From Botryotinia globosa (Eukaryota > Ascomycota > Leotiomycetes > Helotiales > Sclerotiniaceae), in the NCBI GenBank assembly GCA_014898425.1, contig RCSZ01000009.1, positions 1,302,001-1,366,000 of the forward strand: a DNA stretch of 64,000 nt, in the 5' to 3' direction. The notes under the pieces were generated by a model. It was not told where the DNA came from and made no database searches. It saw only the letters and a list, made by a program, of their open reading frames with translations. How positions within the stretch are numbered: the first letter of the stretch is position 1; each line of letters begins with the position of its first letter. Shown piece by piece: positions 36,263 to 49,113 of the stretch. Both the position numbers and the translations under genes were made by a program.

Positions 36263-38258
36263 ATTGATCAAAGAGGCCCGTGCAGAGTAGAGTGCTGGCC
36301 CGAGCTTCTGATATATATATGGATGCTGTTAGTAATAATTATTACTCCTAATATGAGTTCTGAAACCATTTAGAAAAATACATACAGATTCTAGATTGTT
36401 ATTGTTGGGGAAAGAAAAAGGGATGGAAGCTGAAGTTACTGCTGTTGTTTACAAGTTCTCACAGTTACTTGACTTTGGTAGTCTAGCCGAGTTTGAAATG
36501 AACTATGAACTTGCTTAGTCGTTTGCTTAGTTGTCTTGGTCGTTCGAGAACCACTGTCAATAACAACCATCACTTACAATTTCTTCAATGGCATGGACAT
36601 ACAGCTTGAAGTAGCAATGATATTCGAAACAACTGATGAAATGTCTACAAGATAAGAGTGCTAATTCTTTTCCAAAGGGAGAGGAAAGATCCAGTCTACA
36701 GGTCTGAGCAGCATGAGGTTCCATAAGCTTCCGTCTTTTGACTTTACTTTACCCCTGATGTTCTTGATATATGAACCTGTCTATCGTACTAGAACCCGTT
36801 TTCAGTGCAATGATGCAAACCAGCTTCATGATTTCACATGAAAAATACATCAACAGATCTGGGACTCCTCCTCTCATTCATGGACGGAAATACTTGGTTG
36901 CCAATAACGTTGATATCCACCGGAGAGAGATAACTCAGTCAAGTCAACATCATGGATATACCTCAACCATTACAATCGCAACATGTACTTGATTTACTGT
37001 CAAAGAGTGAAGAACACAAGATACACCACCATTTCACCACCAACCTCCATGAACCTAACTACCACGCCCAAACCTACATCTTCACCCACCTCCACCCGTC
37101 GACCAGATGTCTACTACTGCCCTCTCCTCGGTCCCCCCCATCGCCCCTTTCCTTTCCCAACAGAAACTCATCTCAAAAGAAAGATATCGGTAGAGGAATC
37201 CACGATTATTAACCCACACATAGCATCAGTAAAAGAGCACACAAGTCACGCCTTCTCCCGAAAGAAACCTCCACAGAACTTCGCAAATTCAAAACATCGC
37301 CAACGATTCCCAGGAAAGAAAAGAACTTCAACCATCTGCAACTTTCAATTGTAGTCCACAATCCCAAATGTCACACTCGAGATCTATATTCCCATACACG
37401 AGAAGAAGGCGAGTGAAAGACAAGCAGAGATATCTGGCGGGCACTGAATCTTGATCACCAAATGAACTGAATCTATAGACAAAACACATCGCGTTCCTAT
37501 GATCCTCTACAAGAACGATTTCTATTCACAACCCCTAGATTGACGCCCTGAGTCCAATAACTCCAAACAATACAATGGTTATCTCATTCCAAACCCGAGC
37601 TCAGGTCGCGTGGCGAGGTCTCTGAGCCAAATCTCCGCATAGTCACCGCAAACTCATCAAAAACCTTGGAAATCTATTATATAGCAATCCGGGTTTCAAA
37701 ACACGCACTGATTCCACTATATCCGCCCCAGTTCCCTACCTCCCTTAACCACGTATTCGATTCTTTCCCATCCTAATGCAAACCATACCCATCCCTGGTT
37801 CACCGTGTTATGTCTTCGATCTCGACATCATCGCACACACTCCATCACCACCTACATAGACTTCCCTCCCTTTTCACAACTCAACTAATTCCACCCCAGT
37901 CCACCCCAGTCCAAAGCTCACCACATTTTCGGGGACCGGTACTAACTCGGATCAATGACGGACCGACCGAAGAAAAGTTTTCGGCAGAAATTTTGTTCTA
38001 GGTTCAAGCACTAAAATTTGAAGTCCAAATCGTGATGGTGGTTTTTGAAGTCAAGCATTGAATTTTCTAACCTCTCCATGTATCAAAAGGATAGTGTAAT
38101 CAGATTTATTTGCATAACAACTACAATTATTACTTTGTGTCATGCCCACTCAGATATTGATATAAACCCGTATACATAAACACATCCACCATTTCCAATC
38201 TTCACCTCACACGCACAACAATTTCTTCTTCACATCCCAGAACAAATCCAAGATAGCA

Positions 38259-38516
38259 ATGAAAAAGTATAAAAACCGATCAGACAACCATCAAAACCCA
38301 CCCAGAACCAGCGTCCTAAGACAACCAGTAAAGGGACGAGATCATCACCACTTTCTATACAATCAAATCTGTTACCAGACTCAATCGCCTTCCTTGCGGA
38401 AAGTGCGAAAGCAAAAACGGTTTCACTCTAGGGTTTCGAGGCTCGACTCATCGTCTCGGTTGGAGTCTGTGGCTCTTGTAGAGAACACAGAAGAAGGACG
38501 TTTACTAAAGAAATGA
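38259..38516 (+). CDS. Possible small basic protein, unknown
   Basis: This is an 85-codon ATG-initiated frame preceded by a CT/CA-rich leader and a good start context (purine at -3), as fungal 5' UTRs often look. The product is basic and rich in Arg, Ser, His and Gln, with KVRKQKRFHSR in the middle. There is no signal peptide, membrane segment or known domain. I do not recognise it. It could equally be a chance frame in a transcribed leader. Confidence 0.25.
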   Translation: MKKYKNRSDNHQNPPRTSVLRQPVKGRDHHHFLYNQICYQTQSPSLRKVRKQKRFHSRVSRLDSSSRLESVALVENTEEGRLLKK

Positions 38517-39015
38517 TTCTTTGACTATTGAGAAGGGATGATTAGTATGTGTTGGTGGTGGTGGTGGTTGTGGTGGTGGTGGTTGTGGTGATGGAGAGAA
38601 GAGTGAAATAATGGGGGTGGAATGTACTCACAGTATTGTCGATGAAGAAGAAAAGCAATGGGGGAGGGAAGAGGTGACTATATAGAGATAGAGAATGGTC
38701 TGTGCGCAACAGAATTTTCACGGAAAATTAGTGCAAAGATCAGGTGATGTGTGCAAAAAGGACAATATGGAACGGATGGGTTTGGTAGGAAGGTTGGGCA
38801 CGAATCAATCGGACTTTGTACCAGCATATGGCAATTTCGGTGATAAGACTAGTATATTCCCCAGTACCCGGTATTCAAATCTACATCTACTTCTATGAAT
38901 AAACCATTTCCACATGGAGGGATGGATACTCACATTCGCACTCACAATGTCATGAAAAGTCTCTGGACTTAGGTAGCATACGGTATAATCAATTCGTTCT
39001 ATTTGTTCCTTTGTT

Positions 39016-39666
39016 CATTCATTCAGTCATTCAGTCATTCAGTCATTCAGTCATTCAGTCATTCATCCAGTCAATCCCATTCACATCCATATCAGCATCA
39101 CCATCTCAACTCAACTCAACCATCCACCCTCCATCCACCCTCCATCCACACCACCCATCCAATAAATACTTTCCCCTCCAAATTCCCAAATTCCCAAATT
39201 CCCAAATTCCCAAATTCCCATCTCCCATCTCCCATCTCCCCACTCCCCCACTCCCCCACTCCCCCACTCTCCCTCCCTCCCCTCCCCAAAAACCAAAGCA
39301 AAGAGAGAAAGAAACAAATCAAAGCATAAAACCATTCCAAACAATCAATCCACAGCACCACACACAAAAAGAACCAAACCAAACCCCCTCACAACCAACA
39401 TCCATCCATCTATCCATCTATCCATCCATCCATCCATCCATCCCACCTCCAAAAACATTCCCATCTTCAACTCAACCCCCCACTAACCAACTAAATAACT
39501 CAAACCCCCCACTCACACCGCCCGCTCCAGAATCCAAAATCCAGAATCCAGAATCCAGAATCCAGAGGTACCTAGGACCTAGGTAGGTAACACAAAATTC
39601 CAAACGCACAAACGCACAATCTCATCATCTGCATCTGCATCTGCATCTGCATCTGCATCTGCATCC
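39016..39666. repeat. Cluster of six or more unrelated microsatellites
   Basis: Within 650 bp are tandem runs with units of 8 (CATTCAGT), 8 (CCAAATTC), 7-8 (CCCACTC), 4 (CATC), 7 (CCAGAAT) and 6 (CATCTG) bp. The stretch is C-rich on the plus strand and nearly free of G, giving strong strand asymmetry. Long frames here are artefacts of that composition. Confidence 0.85.
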
Positions 39667-40791
39667 TCCCGTATCCATCTTCCAATCCACAACCAACCAT
39701 AGGATCATCACTCACACACTCACACATATCATCACATCATCACTATTCCCAATCCACCATATTCTCTGCAAACTCAAAACCTCAACAAACTCACAAACTC
39801 ACAAACTGCTCAAATAATTAACTCAATAAATAAATAAAATTTATAACCAAATCAAATCAAATCAACCCAACGAAATCGACACCTCAAAGGGTGAAAACAA
39901 AATATCAAAAGAAAAAATCTCCCAACTAAAGCTAGGTAGCGACCTAGGTAGATCAAAATCATCAATTCATAAATAGAAAATCTTGCCATGACGCATTCAT
40001 CCATAAAAATAAAAATAAATCTCCTCTCCAACATCCCATTCCATCATTCCCAGTTTCGTAACAAATCATCCATCATATCCAAATGCGTCATTCCACACTA
40101 ATGTACCCTCCCGATCCGTCATCCATTCAATCCTTTCGTTCCACTTCGAATACCCGCGCGTTACTAGAAAAGTGCTTGTGTTTCCGTTGGCCGAATGCGG
40201 ATAGGCATATGTACGTTGTACGCGGTACTTGATTACACTATGCATTGCGCCGGACATAAGCTGTTAAGCTATCCTTCTTAATGGCGATGGGAGCGAGCTA
40301 ATATGGAGAAAATATACCAATCAGTTATGGTTCTTATGTAGATAAATTTGGTAACAATGTAAAATGTAGACTGGGACTTGTATGGGTATGTATGATCGTT
40401 ATAAAATTTCTTCATCTATCTTTGATCATGTAAAATGAAGAAATAGTAAAGTAACGAAATGACAAAGGAAAATATAAAGTCAAAAAATTTCAAAAAGAAC
40501 AAAAAAAAACAACGTCTGGGTGTTATGTAAAACATGTGAGAGAGAAAATGAAATTCGTCAAGGCATGGAGAAACTCTGTGATGTGTCGTGAACTCATAAT
40601 ATCATCCTTGCGCCGAAGAAAGACCCCCAAGGCAAAACCAATCATCATAACTCCTTTCTGTAATATCGTTTGCTGTTTCGGTTTTTTCATGAAATGGTTT
40701 TAGGCAAAGCTTGAACAAAGGCATTGTGTTGGGTGGAAGCCAGAAAAAGAGCGTAATTGGTGTGTATGTGTCGGTATATGAGATGGTCGGA

Positions 40792-43122
40792 TTATCTTTC
40801 ATATCCAACAGGAGCTGGTAAACCCGTAGAGTATGGATTTCCATCATAGTAACGAGGACCCGGATTGTAGCGACGATCATCATATCGATCATCGTAACGA
40901 CTGTCATAAGGCGGAGAATATGTGTCGCGAGAATCTTCTCTTTGTCTTCTGTCACCATTCTCCAAATGTCTCTTTTGTCTCTCGAGACGTTTCTTATGAC
41001 GTTCGCCCTTTTTCTCTCGAAATTCTTTACATTCTTGTCGTATCTCATTTGCTTCCTTGATTTCCGAAATGGCTCCTTTGATACCGAGTGCTGCAATACC
41101 AACAGATGCTGCATCTTGTAATGCGGCCTTTGCTTTAAGCTTCCTTGCCTCCTCTGGGGTCATCTCTCCTTCCTTAACAGCCTTGTGTCGCGCATCACGT
41201 GCCTCCATACTTGCGTAGACATTATGTGCTGCATGAATCGTGGCAACAGTTGCCAAACCAGCTGTAATAAGTTGCTTACCTTTCATCTTTTTAACCCTCC
41301 TCTCATCCTCTGACGACGAAATCAATGAATCGTCGCTGTCATATCCATTCTTTCCGTCAGAAGCCTTCTTGCTTCTCTGTCCATCCCTCGCTCTACCACC
41401 TCCACGACTGTCTATACTTCCACGAGAGTCGGCGTGACGCGGGTTGCCATACACATCACCTCTTGAGTTCTTAGAGCGTCTTGGACGTTCTTCGTAAGAA
41501 TCATAGTCATCGTAGTTATCACGATTGCGGCTACGGCTACGATCGCGGCTACGACCGACTTCATTGGCAACAGCTCCGGCTCCAGCTCCAATACCAAGAG
41601 CAGCCAAACCCTTTCTTGCCATTGAGCTGACACTCTTGCTTCTGCTACGCTTGCTACGATCTGGGGATGGACTGCGGCTGTAATCATCTCTACGCCCCCG
41701 AGACTGAGAGCGGGCTCTAGATCGAGATTGGGAACGAGCCCTGGATCTAGATCTGGAACGGTCAAGTAATTTCTTGCCAGCGATAGCCCCAAGACCTGCA
41801 GTTGCGAGAGCAGCGAGACCGGTTCCACCACCTCCTCCTCCACCTCGGGATGAAGAGCGTGCTCGAGATCTAGATCGAGAACGTCCAGTAACAGGATCTT
41901 CTTCGACATCTTTTCGTGATCCGTTAATGGCACGATTTCCAACGAGACCTCCAACAACTGCCTCAAGGATATGACGCTTGCTCTTCTTGTCAGCATCTCT
42001 GTCGATAGCCGCATCAATACCACCAGCTCCGATGGCTGCAGTAAGGATACGCTTTCCTTTCTCACCACCCCAGGCTCCAGGCTCATTTCGGACTCGGAAT
42101 GCTTCGGCAGCACCCGCTAAAAGGGCAGCTTTGGCAGCTTGTTGATACTTGGCAGTGCCCTCACCTGATCTGGACTTTGATCTGCTTCTCTTGGAGCTCG
42201 ATTCCTCATAATAGCTGTCTCCGCTACCTCTGCGACCTCGATGATGCTCATCTCGATGGTGTTCGGCGCCCTTTGCGGCAGCTCCTAACCCTGCGAGAGC
42301 CATAGCGCCCTCAACAATTGACTTGCGGCGACCCTTCTTTTTCTCAGGCTTGGCCTCCTCCTCTTCGGAGTAATAGGATTCTTGAACTTCACCATTTCGA
42401 CCTCTATGAGCAGCATATTTCTTAACTTTCTTTTCTTTATTTCCATGTTTGTCGTAAAGTTCTGTTCCTTCGTAGGCGGCAAAAGCACCGGCAGCTCCGA
42501 CCATAGCAGACGCTATAGGGTTTCGCTCGACTGGTCTACCCTCGGCAGATCTTCGATCCCATAATTCCTTTGCACCAACCGCTAAAGCAGCTCCTCCAAC
42601 GGCGGCTACAATTTTTTCGTTTCGTGAAAGCGATCGTTTATGTTCGACTTTGGTATCTTCGTAATAATCACTTCGTCGATCGAGATCCTGAAAAGAGCGT
42701 CGTGGATCACCTCTGCTGTCGTCAAGGTACTCGCCGTAGCGGCCATCACGCCCTACGGAACGAGATCGGCGGGCTGGCGCGCCGTACCTAGACTCACGGA
42801 CGGTCGTTCGTTGGTCTACATAGGCACCACCTGCTGGCGGGGGAAAATCTCTTCTCACCTCTTCGATTGACAAATCGCTATCTTCACGACGAGGTTGACG
42901 TATGAGATCTCTTGTTTGAATAACTTCTCTCTCTCTTTCTCTAATCGGAGCGTCGGGAGCATGAGTTACGGTAGGAGCGGCTGAGCGAACATATGTTTCT
43001 TGAGTTTCGACGTAACGTGGCTCGTCAGCATATCTGGGTTCGCGATCATGTTTTCGATGACGATGGGAGTGGTGTCGACGTGGTTCTTCGACCGTGTCGT
43101 ACTCATAATCGTAAGAAGTCAT
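40792..43122 (-). CDS. DUF3824-domain protein, Arg/Ser-rich
   Basis: This is a single-exon gene of 776 residues starting at the ATG MTSYDYEYDTVEEPRRHH. It is an ascomycete-specific family of unknown function (DUF3824, inferred from pattern). The N-terminal third is charged and His/Arg/Tyr-rich. Three or four glycine/alanine-rich hydrophobic hairpins follow (IVAAVGGAALAVGAKELWDR, PIASAMVGAAGAFAAYEG, EGAMALAGLGAAAKGAEH, LAALATAGLGAIAGKKLLD), separated by RS-dipeptide stretches (RSRSRSRARS). The hairpins resemble glycine-zipper membrane-associating motifs. The C-terminus has a helical segment (EEARKLKAKAALQDAASVGIAALGIKGAISEIKEA) and an Arg-rich tail ending PYSTGLPAPVGYER. A 233-codon antisense frame within it is a compositional shadow. 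Confidence 0.88.
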   Translation of the reverse strand: MTSYDYEYDTVEEPRRHHSHRHRKHDREPRYADEPRYVETQETYVRSAAPTVTHAPDAPIREREREVIQTRDLIRQPRREDSDLSIEEVRRDFPPPAGGAYVDQRTTVRESRYGAPARRSRSVGRDGRYGEYLDDSRGDPRRSFQDLDRRSDYYEDTKVEHKRSLSRNEKIVAAVGGAALAVGAKELWDRRSAEGRPVERNPIASAMVGAAGAFAAYEGTELYDKHGNKEKKVKKYAAHRGRNGEVQESYYSEEEEAKPEKKKGRRKSIVEGAMALAGLGAAAKGAEHHRDEHHRGRRGSGDSYYEESSSKRSRSKSRSGEGTAKYQQAAKAALLAGAAEAFRVRNEPGAWGGEKGKRILTAAIGAGGIDAAIDRDADKKSKRHILEAVVGGLVGNRAINGSRKDVEEDPVTGRSRSRSRARSSSRGGGGGGGTGLAALATAGLGAIAGKKLLDRSRSRSRARSQSRSRARSQSRGRRDDYSRSPSPDRSKRSRSKSVSSMARKGLAALGIGAGAGAVANEVGRSRDRSRSRNRDNYDDYDSYEERPRRSKNSRGDVYGNPRHADSRGSIDSRGGGRARDGQRSKKASDGKNGYDSDDSLISSSEDERRVKKMKGKQLITAGLATVATIHAAHNVYASMEARDARHKAVKEGEMTPEEARKLKAKAALQDAASVGIAALGIKGAISEIKEANEIRQECKEFREKKGERHKKRLERQKRHLENGDRRQREDSRDTYSPPYDSRYDDRYDDRRYNPGPRYYDGNPYSTGLPAPVGYER

Positions 43123-46100
43123 GATTGATGATGGATGGCGGGGTTATTCTCGATTTGCGACAGGAAAGTGCTTTGCTGGCTGTTCACTTCTGAGAAAATT
43201 TGTGAGGGACCGCACTAATAATTAATTAGGCCTTGTGATGTCGATTCTCATAAGTTTGCTACTCTGGACTCTTGGTAAATGATTTGAGTCCGCAATAGAC
43301 GACGATGTGAATAATTTTGTTTTTGTGTGGGAATTGTTTTGGAGTGAGAGTTGTGGTGGAATAAATCAAATCACAACAGTCATAGCCCAAAAATAAGGGT
43401 AATGAATGTCGTAATATGACGAGTGAGGGGGAAAACGAATCAAGAAGTGAATGTCGGTGAGATATCCAATAACCTTATTACTGGGTACGAGTAGATAGTT
43501 ACAACTTACAGGGCCAGGGAGATAGATACAGTACTGTACTAAAAATGAAGAGTGACCAAAAGTTACAACACGGGCAGCGCTTGAATATCATACGAAGGAG
43601 GTGGCTGGAGAATGGGAATCAAATAGAGACCTCGGGAGGCAATGAAGTTGTTGTGTTGGGCGGATCTATCGGATATGTATGATATGGATGTATGATATGT
43701 ATGATATGTATGATATGTATGATATGTATGATATGTATGATATGTATGATATGTATGATATGTATGATTACGAGTTTGGTATGAACCACATGATACCTAA
43801 TAGCACCCAGGTATGTATACATTTGATAAATTATCCACAATTTGGGGGAATTCTCTCTTCTTTCATTTGGCGCGCGGTTGAATTCCTGAATATTAGGTTG
43901 TTTTGATTATAACGTGACTTGGAATACCCAGGTAATACTTTACGAACCTTTTTCCAAGGGACGTCCGGGGGTTGGCCTGGTCTTGACTCTTGAATGGCTT
44001 AGCTACCTACCTAGCTGCCTGTAGTAATAAGAGCTGAAGATTTTCCAAGTTTGATGCAAGATGATGATGGATTCAATAATATCAATAATATGGATCATAT
44101 GGATCATATCACTCTCACCAACCGGAAAAGAAAAACATGGCTTTGCTTGTTATCCTACATCTGACAACCCCTCCAAATTCATGGAAAGATCACTCCACCA
44201 CTTTGAAACTGTTCCAACCATCTAGAATCTAGAATCTATATCAAAGTCCCAATACTCGACGACAATCCTATCTTGGGAGTAATTTCCGTGTGTTGGAGTG
44301 CAAGTATGTACAGTATGTGTGAAACCTGTCTCGAGGATATACTTGAGAGCGTGAGGGTGACGAGCTTATCATGCGTAATATTGGCGGGGTACTTGTACGG
44401 AGTAATAAACGTTATCTATCGTCACCTCATTGGGTATCTTCGAAGTTCGGGCTCAGCGCCCAATCAGTTAGTCACAGCCTCACAGGATTTCATCTCTTTG
44501 CCATTGTACCTTGTACCGTCGTGCTTGTTCCAACTTCCGAGACCATGCCACAATACTCTTCGGCGAGAGCGAAGAGAGGGAGGAAGCTGATGACCGTCTT
44601 TTGTGGGAAATGCTTGAGCCGCAAGTACCGTATCGTGCGTGTGTCTTCCATTTGATGTTCTAATATGTTCTTAACTTCTTACATACTTCGTACGCCCAGG
44701 GTTAACTCAACTGCGCCCGTGGGATGAGATGGAGGGGCTGAGATCTAGTGTTGGCTCTGCGGTAATAACTGTATCACGAGAACAAATGATCGATAATCCA
44801 ATAAATTATAAAACCCCTCTCTGCTTTTCCCAACAAAAGAAAACATCTGTTTCGTGGCGAGAATGTATGTTACTTGTTAGATTACTAGGTAGTAATTAGC
44901 AGTAAAAGTTGAATCCCTTGTCATACGGTCATACCTTTCCAAAAATTCAATTCATAACTTATAAGGTTGATGGCTTTCTAGCTCCTAGCTCCTAATTAGC
45001 TCCTAGCTTCTAGCTTCTAAATGCTAATTTTCTAACTTTCTAACGTCTAAGCAAATTCCCCCAGAATCAAATAAAGGGGGGCGGGCGAGACCGAGGCCAA
45101 ATTCATTCCTATACCGTGCTTCAAGTAGCATACACATATTCCGGATAGTCAGGCTCTAAGTCAACAAGGAGCTTCCGAGTATCAATACATACCTAGGTAG
45201 AGAGCATCAATACATTGTAGAAACAGTACATCAAGTGGAGTTACAACCCCGATATGACATCATATTTCTTGAAGATTCGAATTATGGAAAAACTTCCATC
45301 GAACAGCTCATCAGTATTATGAAGGATGTCCCGGAAAACCATCCATACATACATACATAGCCGTAAGGTAAGGCTCGGAAAGGCCCGAATCATGAGATCA
45401 AAATTCAAATTGTATTGGTGATAGTCTACTCGAGTACTGTGTAGTATATATAGTATGTAGTGATCATTAGTCAAATGATGCTTGTTTGATTAGATCTGGA
45501 ACTTGCCCGAATCATTTTCTTCTTCTTCTCTGCCAACATTTAGTACGCCGAGTGGGCTGTGTCGGAGTTCTGGCATTGAGGCTTGTACTTTCTATCGCTA
45601 ACGAGGTTTTCCTTCATGAAACCCTTGTAGAGAAATCGTGCATTACTGCAGACATCACAACACCCAACACTCAACACTCAAACGAATTCTCTATCCGTGT
45701 ACAAAATGACACACAACTTCTTAATGATTATCAAATGCCAAAATGTTTCCAGATTGTAGTACCGGTATGTCAAGTTTCGTAAAAAGGGAGCTTCTCAAAC
45801 GAAGGGTTAGGTACCATGTGCCGAAGTTATATGTCTCGACTCTTCCTCCCAAGACCAGTTGAATCTTGCAACTAATTTCTACCCACCCATCTTTGAAATG
45901 ATATGACGATAGTCTCTCGGAAGAAAAGTACCTCTGAAAGCTTGCTGAATATATTCCATGTCCAAGTTAGACTGAAACGTAGTTGTCGAAAGGCTGATGG
46001 ATGATGTACTGCGTGCCAGTCTGTCTTTGGGAAGATCATACATGCAGAATGCTTCGAAAGAGGGATCAAAGAATTTCAGGTTTATTCATGACCACCGAGA

Positions 46101-49100
46101 TATCACGGACAGGAGATTCAAGCTGTTCAATCACGTTGAACTACTCTCCAGCCGCCAAAAAATGGTGTACCCATTTTCGCAGTCGAAGAGTAATACCCCT
46201 TTCCTGAGTGCCGGCACAAGCTTTACATCTTGAGAAGAAGAAATGACCAGCCTGGAATCGAGATCGAAAAAGTTCGATCAGGGGACCATAATTCAAGACG
46301 AAGATACTATCATTTGTTTGTTTGCTCGTTTGTCTAGGACAGGACCAGTCCGTAACATCCCAATGTCTAATAGAGTTCTGGTCTCGCAACCAGATGAGGT
46401 CATGCGACGATAGCTAGCGCATTAAAGCATCGTAGAAAGCCCAATGCTACAATCACTGCATCTTTCAATTCTTTTTATATTAGTGACATCAAGAAGCACA
46501 GTTGAGAATATCCCTCTACCCTAAAATTTTAATGATCAAATATTACTCTCGTCCAATATTATCATACTCACGTGTTATTCACGTGCCCTCTTCAATATCA
46601 AAAAGTCTTCTTGCACATCTGGGGACCTTTCTAACTTTTGCAGTTGAGATAAACTTTTGATTTTGACAACAGAATTGGAATCTTGCATGTTTGGAGATCT
46701 AGAATTCAAAGTCTTGGGGGATTCAAAAGGGAAAAGGGGCTTGTCGTGTGTGTCTTTGTTTAGGTACTCTGACTTTTTTTGAAACATGCCGAGGTTTTGA
46801 TACTACAATGACTTTGATGGATGGAGAAGTTCACCATTGAGAGCTCTCGTCGTATGCGAGAAGTGAAGTTGCAGAGCTCGGACAGCAAACTGGATTGCGG
46901 GCGGTACGGATGGACAGTGGATGAGTGAGCCTTGAAAAGACTTTGTTGCACGTCGGAAGTTTTTAGTTCAATGTATCATTCTGTATGTTGGTCAAACTTT
47001 GTCTAAGAGATGGCGGTGAGTGGCCGAAGTTGGATTGCGCATCTGAACCTGAGCTCAGTGTTTTAGTAACATTGCGATCGTTCGTCTATAGGTAGATCTT
47101 CTGGTTCGTGATGAGTGTTTCATGTGAAGTAAATTATGGGAACTTTTCTTCATATACCTAGGTACTAGGTACCTACGATTTTATCATAGTACTACTTTGT
47201 GTCATGACATATGACTTGGTAAGGGATGGTACTGCGAGCACTTGAACTTTCATTCCGATATTATTGCCATATCATCTCACCGATTCCAGACTTCTCATCC
47301 CATCTCACCCTTCAAAATTTACCCAAAAGCACCTCAAATCCCTTTTGTTGCACATCTCAACTTCCTACCACAATGCGCTCACGCATCTACTGGTCCAAAT
47401 CTCAGTTTCAATCTCCACACTCAATCCACTAGCTTCCCGTAGGGCTCCCGCAGCTACCACTAGCTCACAATACCTCAGCCCTACAAGATTTCCCCAGATT
47501 CCTCACAATTTCAAAGAACCAATAACCTTCCGATCGCAAAGCTCAGGCCCCTTTGCGCGCGATCGCACATTCCTGAGAGTCTATGATAGCCACTCATTCT
47601 TAGCGCTCTTTCCTATTTGGGTCCTGAAACTTGACACTTTTTTGAGATGTGCAACAAAAAATTTGGAGGTTTGCGGAGTGCTTGAGATTGGTCGGTTGCT
47701 TACCTGGACCAAGCGTAGGGCTGTGATGGCTGGTGGCTGCGGTGTATTCACTTTGTTTCGGGGTGCAGGGGAAGGTGAGGATGTTTCGTGGTAGATTCGT
47801 CGGATCTTGTCTCGTCGTCTGCGGCTTTTGGTTTTGTTGCATGTCTGCATATCTGAATAGCTTCATGTTTGTTCTTGAGAGGGGGAGTTGATGATTTGGA
47901 TCTTGCGTTCGGGACGTGAAGGGCATTGTCCGTATGTTGAAGTGTTCACGAAGGGAAAATCCATTTTCCTGCTGTTGCTGTTGCTGGCGCCTATATCGTC
48001 TCATCTTTTGATTTCGTCTTCAATGGCTATATTCCATTCATTCACATGTCACTTTCTGTGTGATATCATCTTATCTACTCAGTTCTTTCGAAAATCTTGC
48101 TCCACTGTTAGCTACATAGTAAAAAAAAAGTTTTGTTGCATGTCTCACTCTTCACTTTTACATTGTTTTTTATGTCTTATCACAATAAGTTTTTAGCAGG
48201 CTAGACTATTGTCATGTCTTTGAGTGAATGAAAGAAAGGCTACATTTTAAGTCTTTTGGGTAATTGAAAAAGATCAATAGATGCCTACTTCAGTAGTTGG
48301 CTGTCTTGATATTTCATCTCGATTTGAGGCCGTGTGTTAATGGTCGAATGATTAACGATCAAATCGATTGTCGATTGACTTCGTATAATTCATCCAATAA
48401 GCACGTAGATCTGCTGGAGCCTCCATTGCACTTTCAAGAATCTCTCGTCATCCTCAAACCGTGGGGGCCAAGTACCGCCTTACCAAGCAGTAATGCTACA
48501 CTTTTTATGATTCACAGCCTCCCGAAACCATAAAGGAGACTGGCTATCACGATTTTATAGCCGAAGCAAGCGGCTGCCTCATAAAATTGTCTTGCCAATC
48601 AATTTTTCCAAAGCTAGCTGGATTTGGTCAATGGGTGCAAAATTCTTATCCACCCACCCTGCAGTAAGCAGCATTAGCCCATTTCAAACTATCGAAATGC
48701 AACGCATATGAATTTCGAAACGTCTAGAGTACTTGGAGCCCCCAATATATCTAGCAGCATCTAGTTTGATTCGAGGGCTTGATTAAATCAGGAAAATCGA
48801 TTCGAGCCATGCAGCATTTTCGTGAGGCTCAAGATGTTTCGTCTGTGAGGCTTCTTTTCTAGGCTTTTGGATGACCATGAATAGATTCGATTTGAGATGA
48901 GCTAGCTTAATCTAGATAATGATACAACGAGGCTGGGTATTAATGGCAGTTGTTTTACTTGCGTCTGAAGGGTGTGTTGTGGAATCTGACAGCATGGAAT
49001 ATATATAGAGAGAGGGAGGGAGGACAGCAAAGTCTGTATCCACGCATATACATATGTTTCTTATTTCATTTCGAGCCCTGAAGTGAACTAAACACAACTT

Positions 49101-49113
49101 CCTCTTAGCCAAA
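43123..49113. other. Gene-poor 6-kb region
   Basis: The first few hundred bases are probably the promoter and leader of the DUF3824 gene. A 9-bp minisatellite lies at 43674-43768. Five TTTGTTGCA-type motifs occur between 46941 and 48146 (see findings). Minus-strand frame 47600-48004 (ATG, polyglutamine) and plus-strand frame 47264-47794 overlap each other; neither has a domain, and only the minus one has a plausible splice donor (GTAAGC near 47702). No gene is called. Confidence 0.5.
43674..43768. repeat. 9-bp minisatellite (GATATGTAT)n
   Basis: About ten copies of a 9-bp unit lie roughly 550 bp upstream of the DUF3824 start. It reads as Met-Tyr-Asp repeats on the plus strand and Ile-Ile-His on the other, with no supporting gene on either side. 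Confidence 0.9.

Larger units (their letters stand above)
36263..40791. other. Long intergenic region rich in simple repeats
   Basis: This is 4.5 kb between NPR3 and the DUF3824 gene. It contains a possible small gene at 38259-38516 and a belt of different microsatellites between about 38550 and 39670. The belt comprises GGT/GTT-rich, ATTCAGTC octamers (39016-39066), CCAAATTC (about 39176-39218), CCCACTCC (39236-39270), CATC tetramers (39410-39442), CCAGAAT (39535-39565) and CATCTG hexamers (39628-39666). The rest has no supported gene. Confidence 0.6.

Noticed and set aside
39003..39586. Open frames of 108 and 191 codons
   Set aside because: They are pure translations of microsatellite belts (Ser/His/Pro/Thr) in a nearly G-free stretch with no stop opportunities.
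41412..42113. 233-codon second frame on the minus strand
   Set aside because: It overlaps the DUF3824 coding frame in another phase. Its repeated Arg/Ser/Leu composition is a shadow of the RS-rich protein.
47264..48004. Overlapping plus (176 codons) and minus (134 codons, polyGln) frames
   Set aside because: Neither has a domain, and they exclude each other. The minus frame has a plausible donor near 47702 but no convincing downstream exon, so no gene was called.
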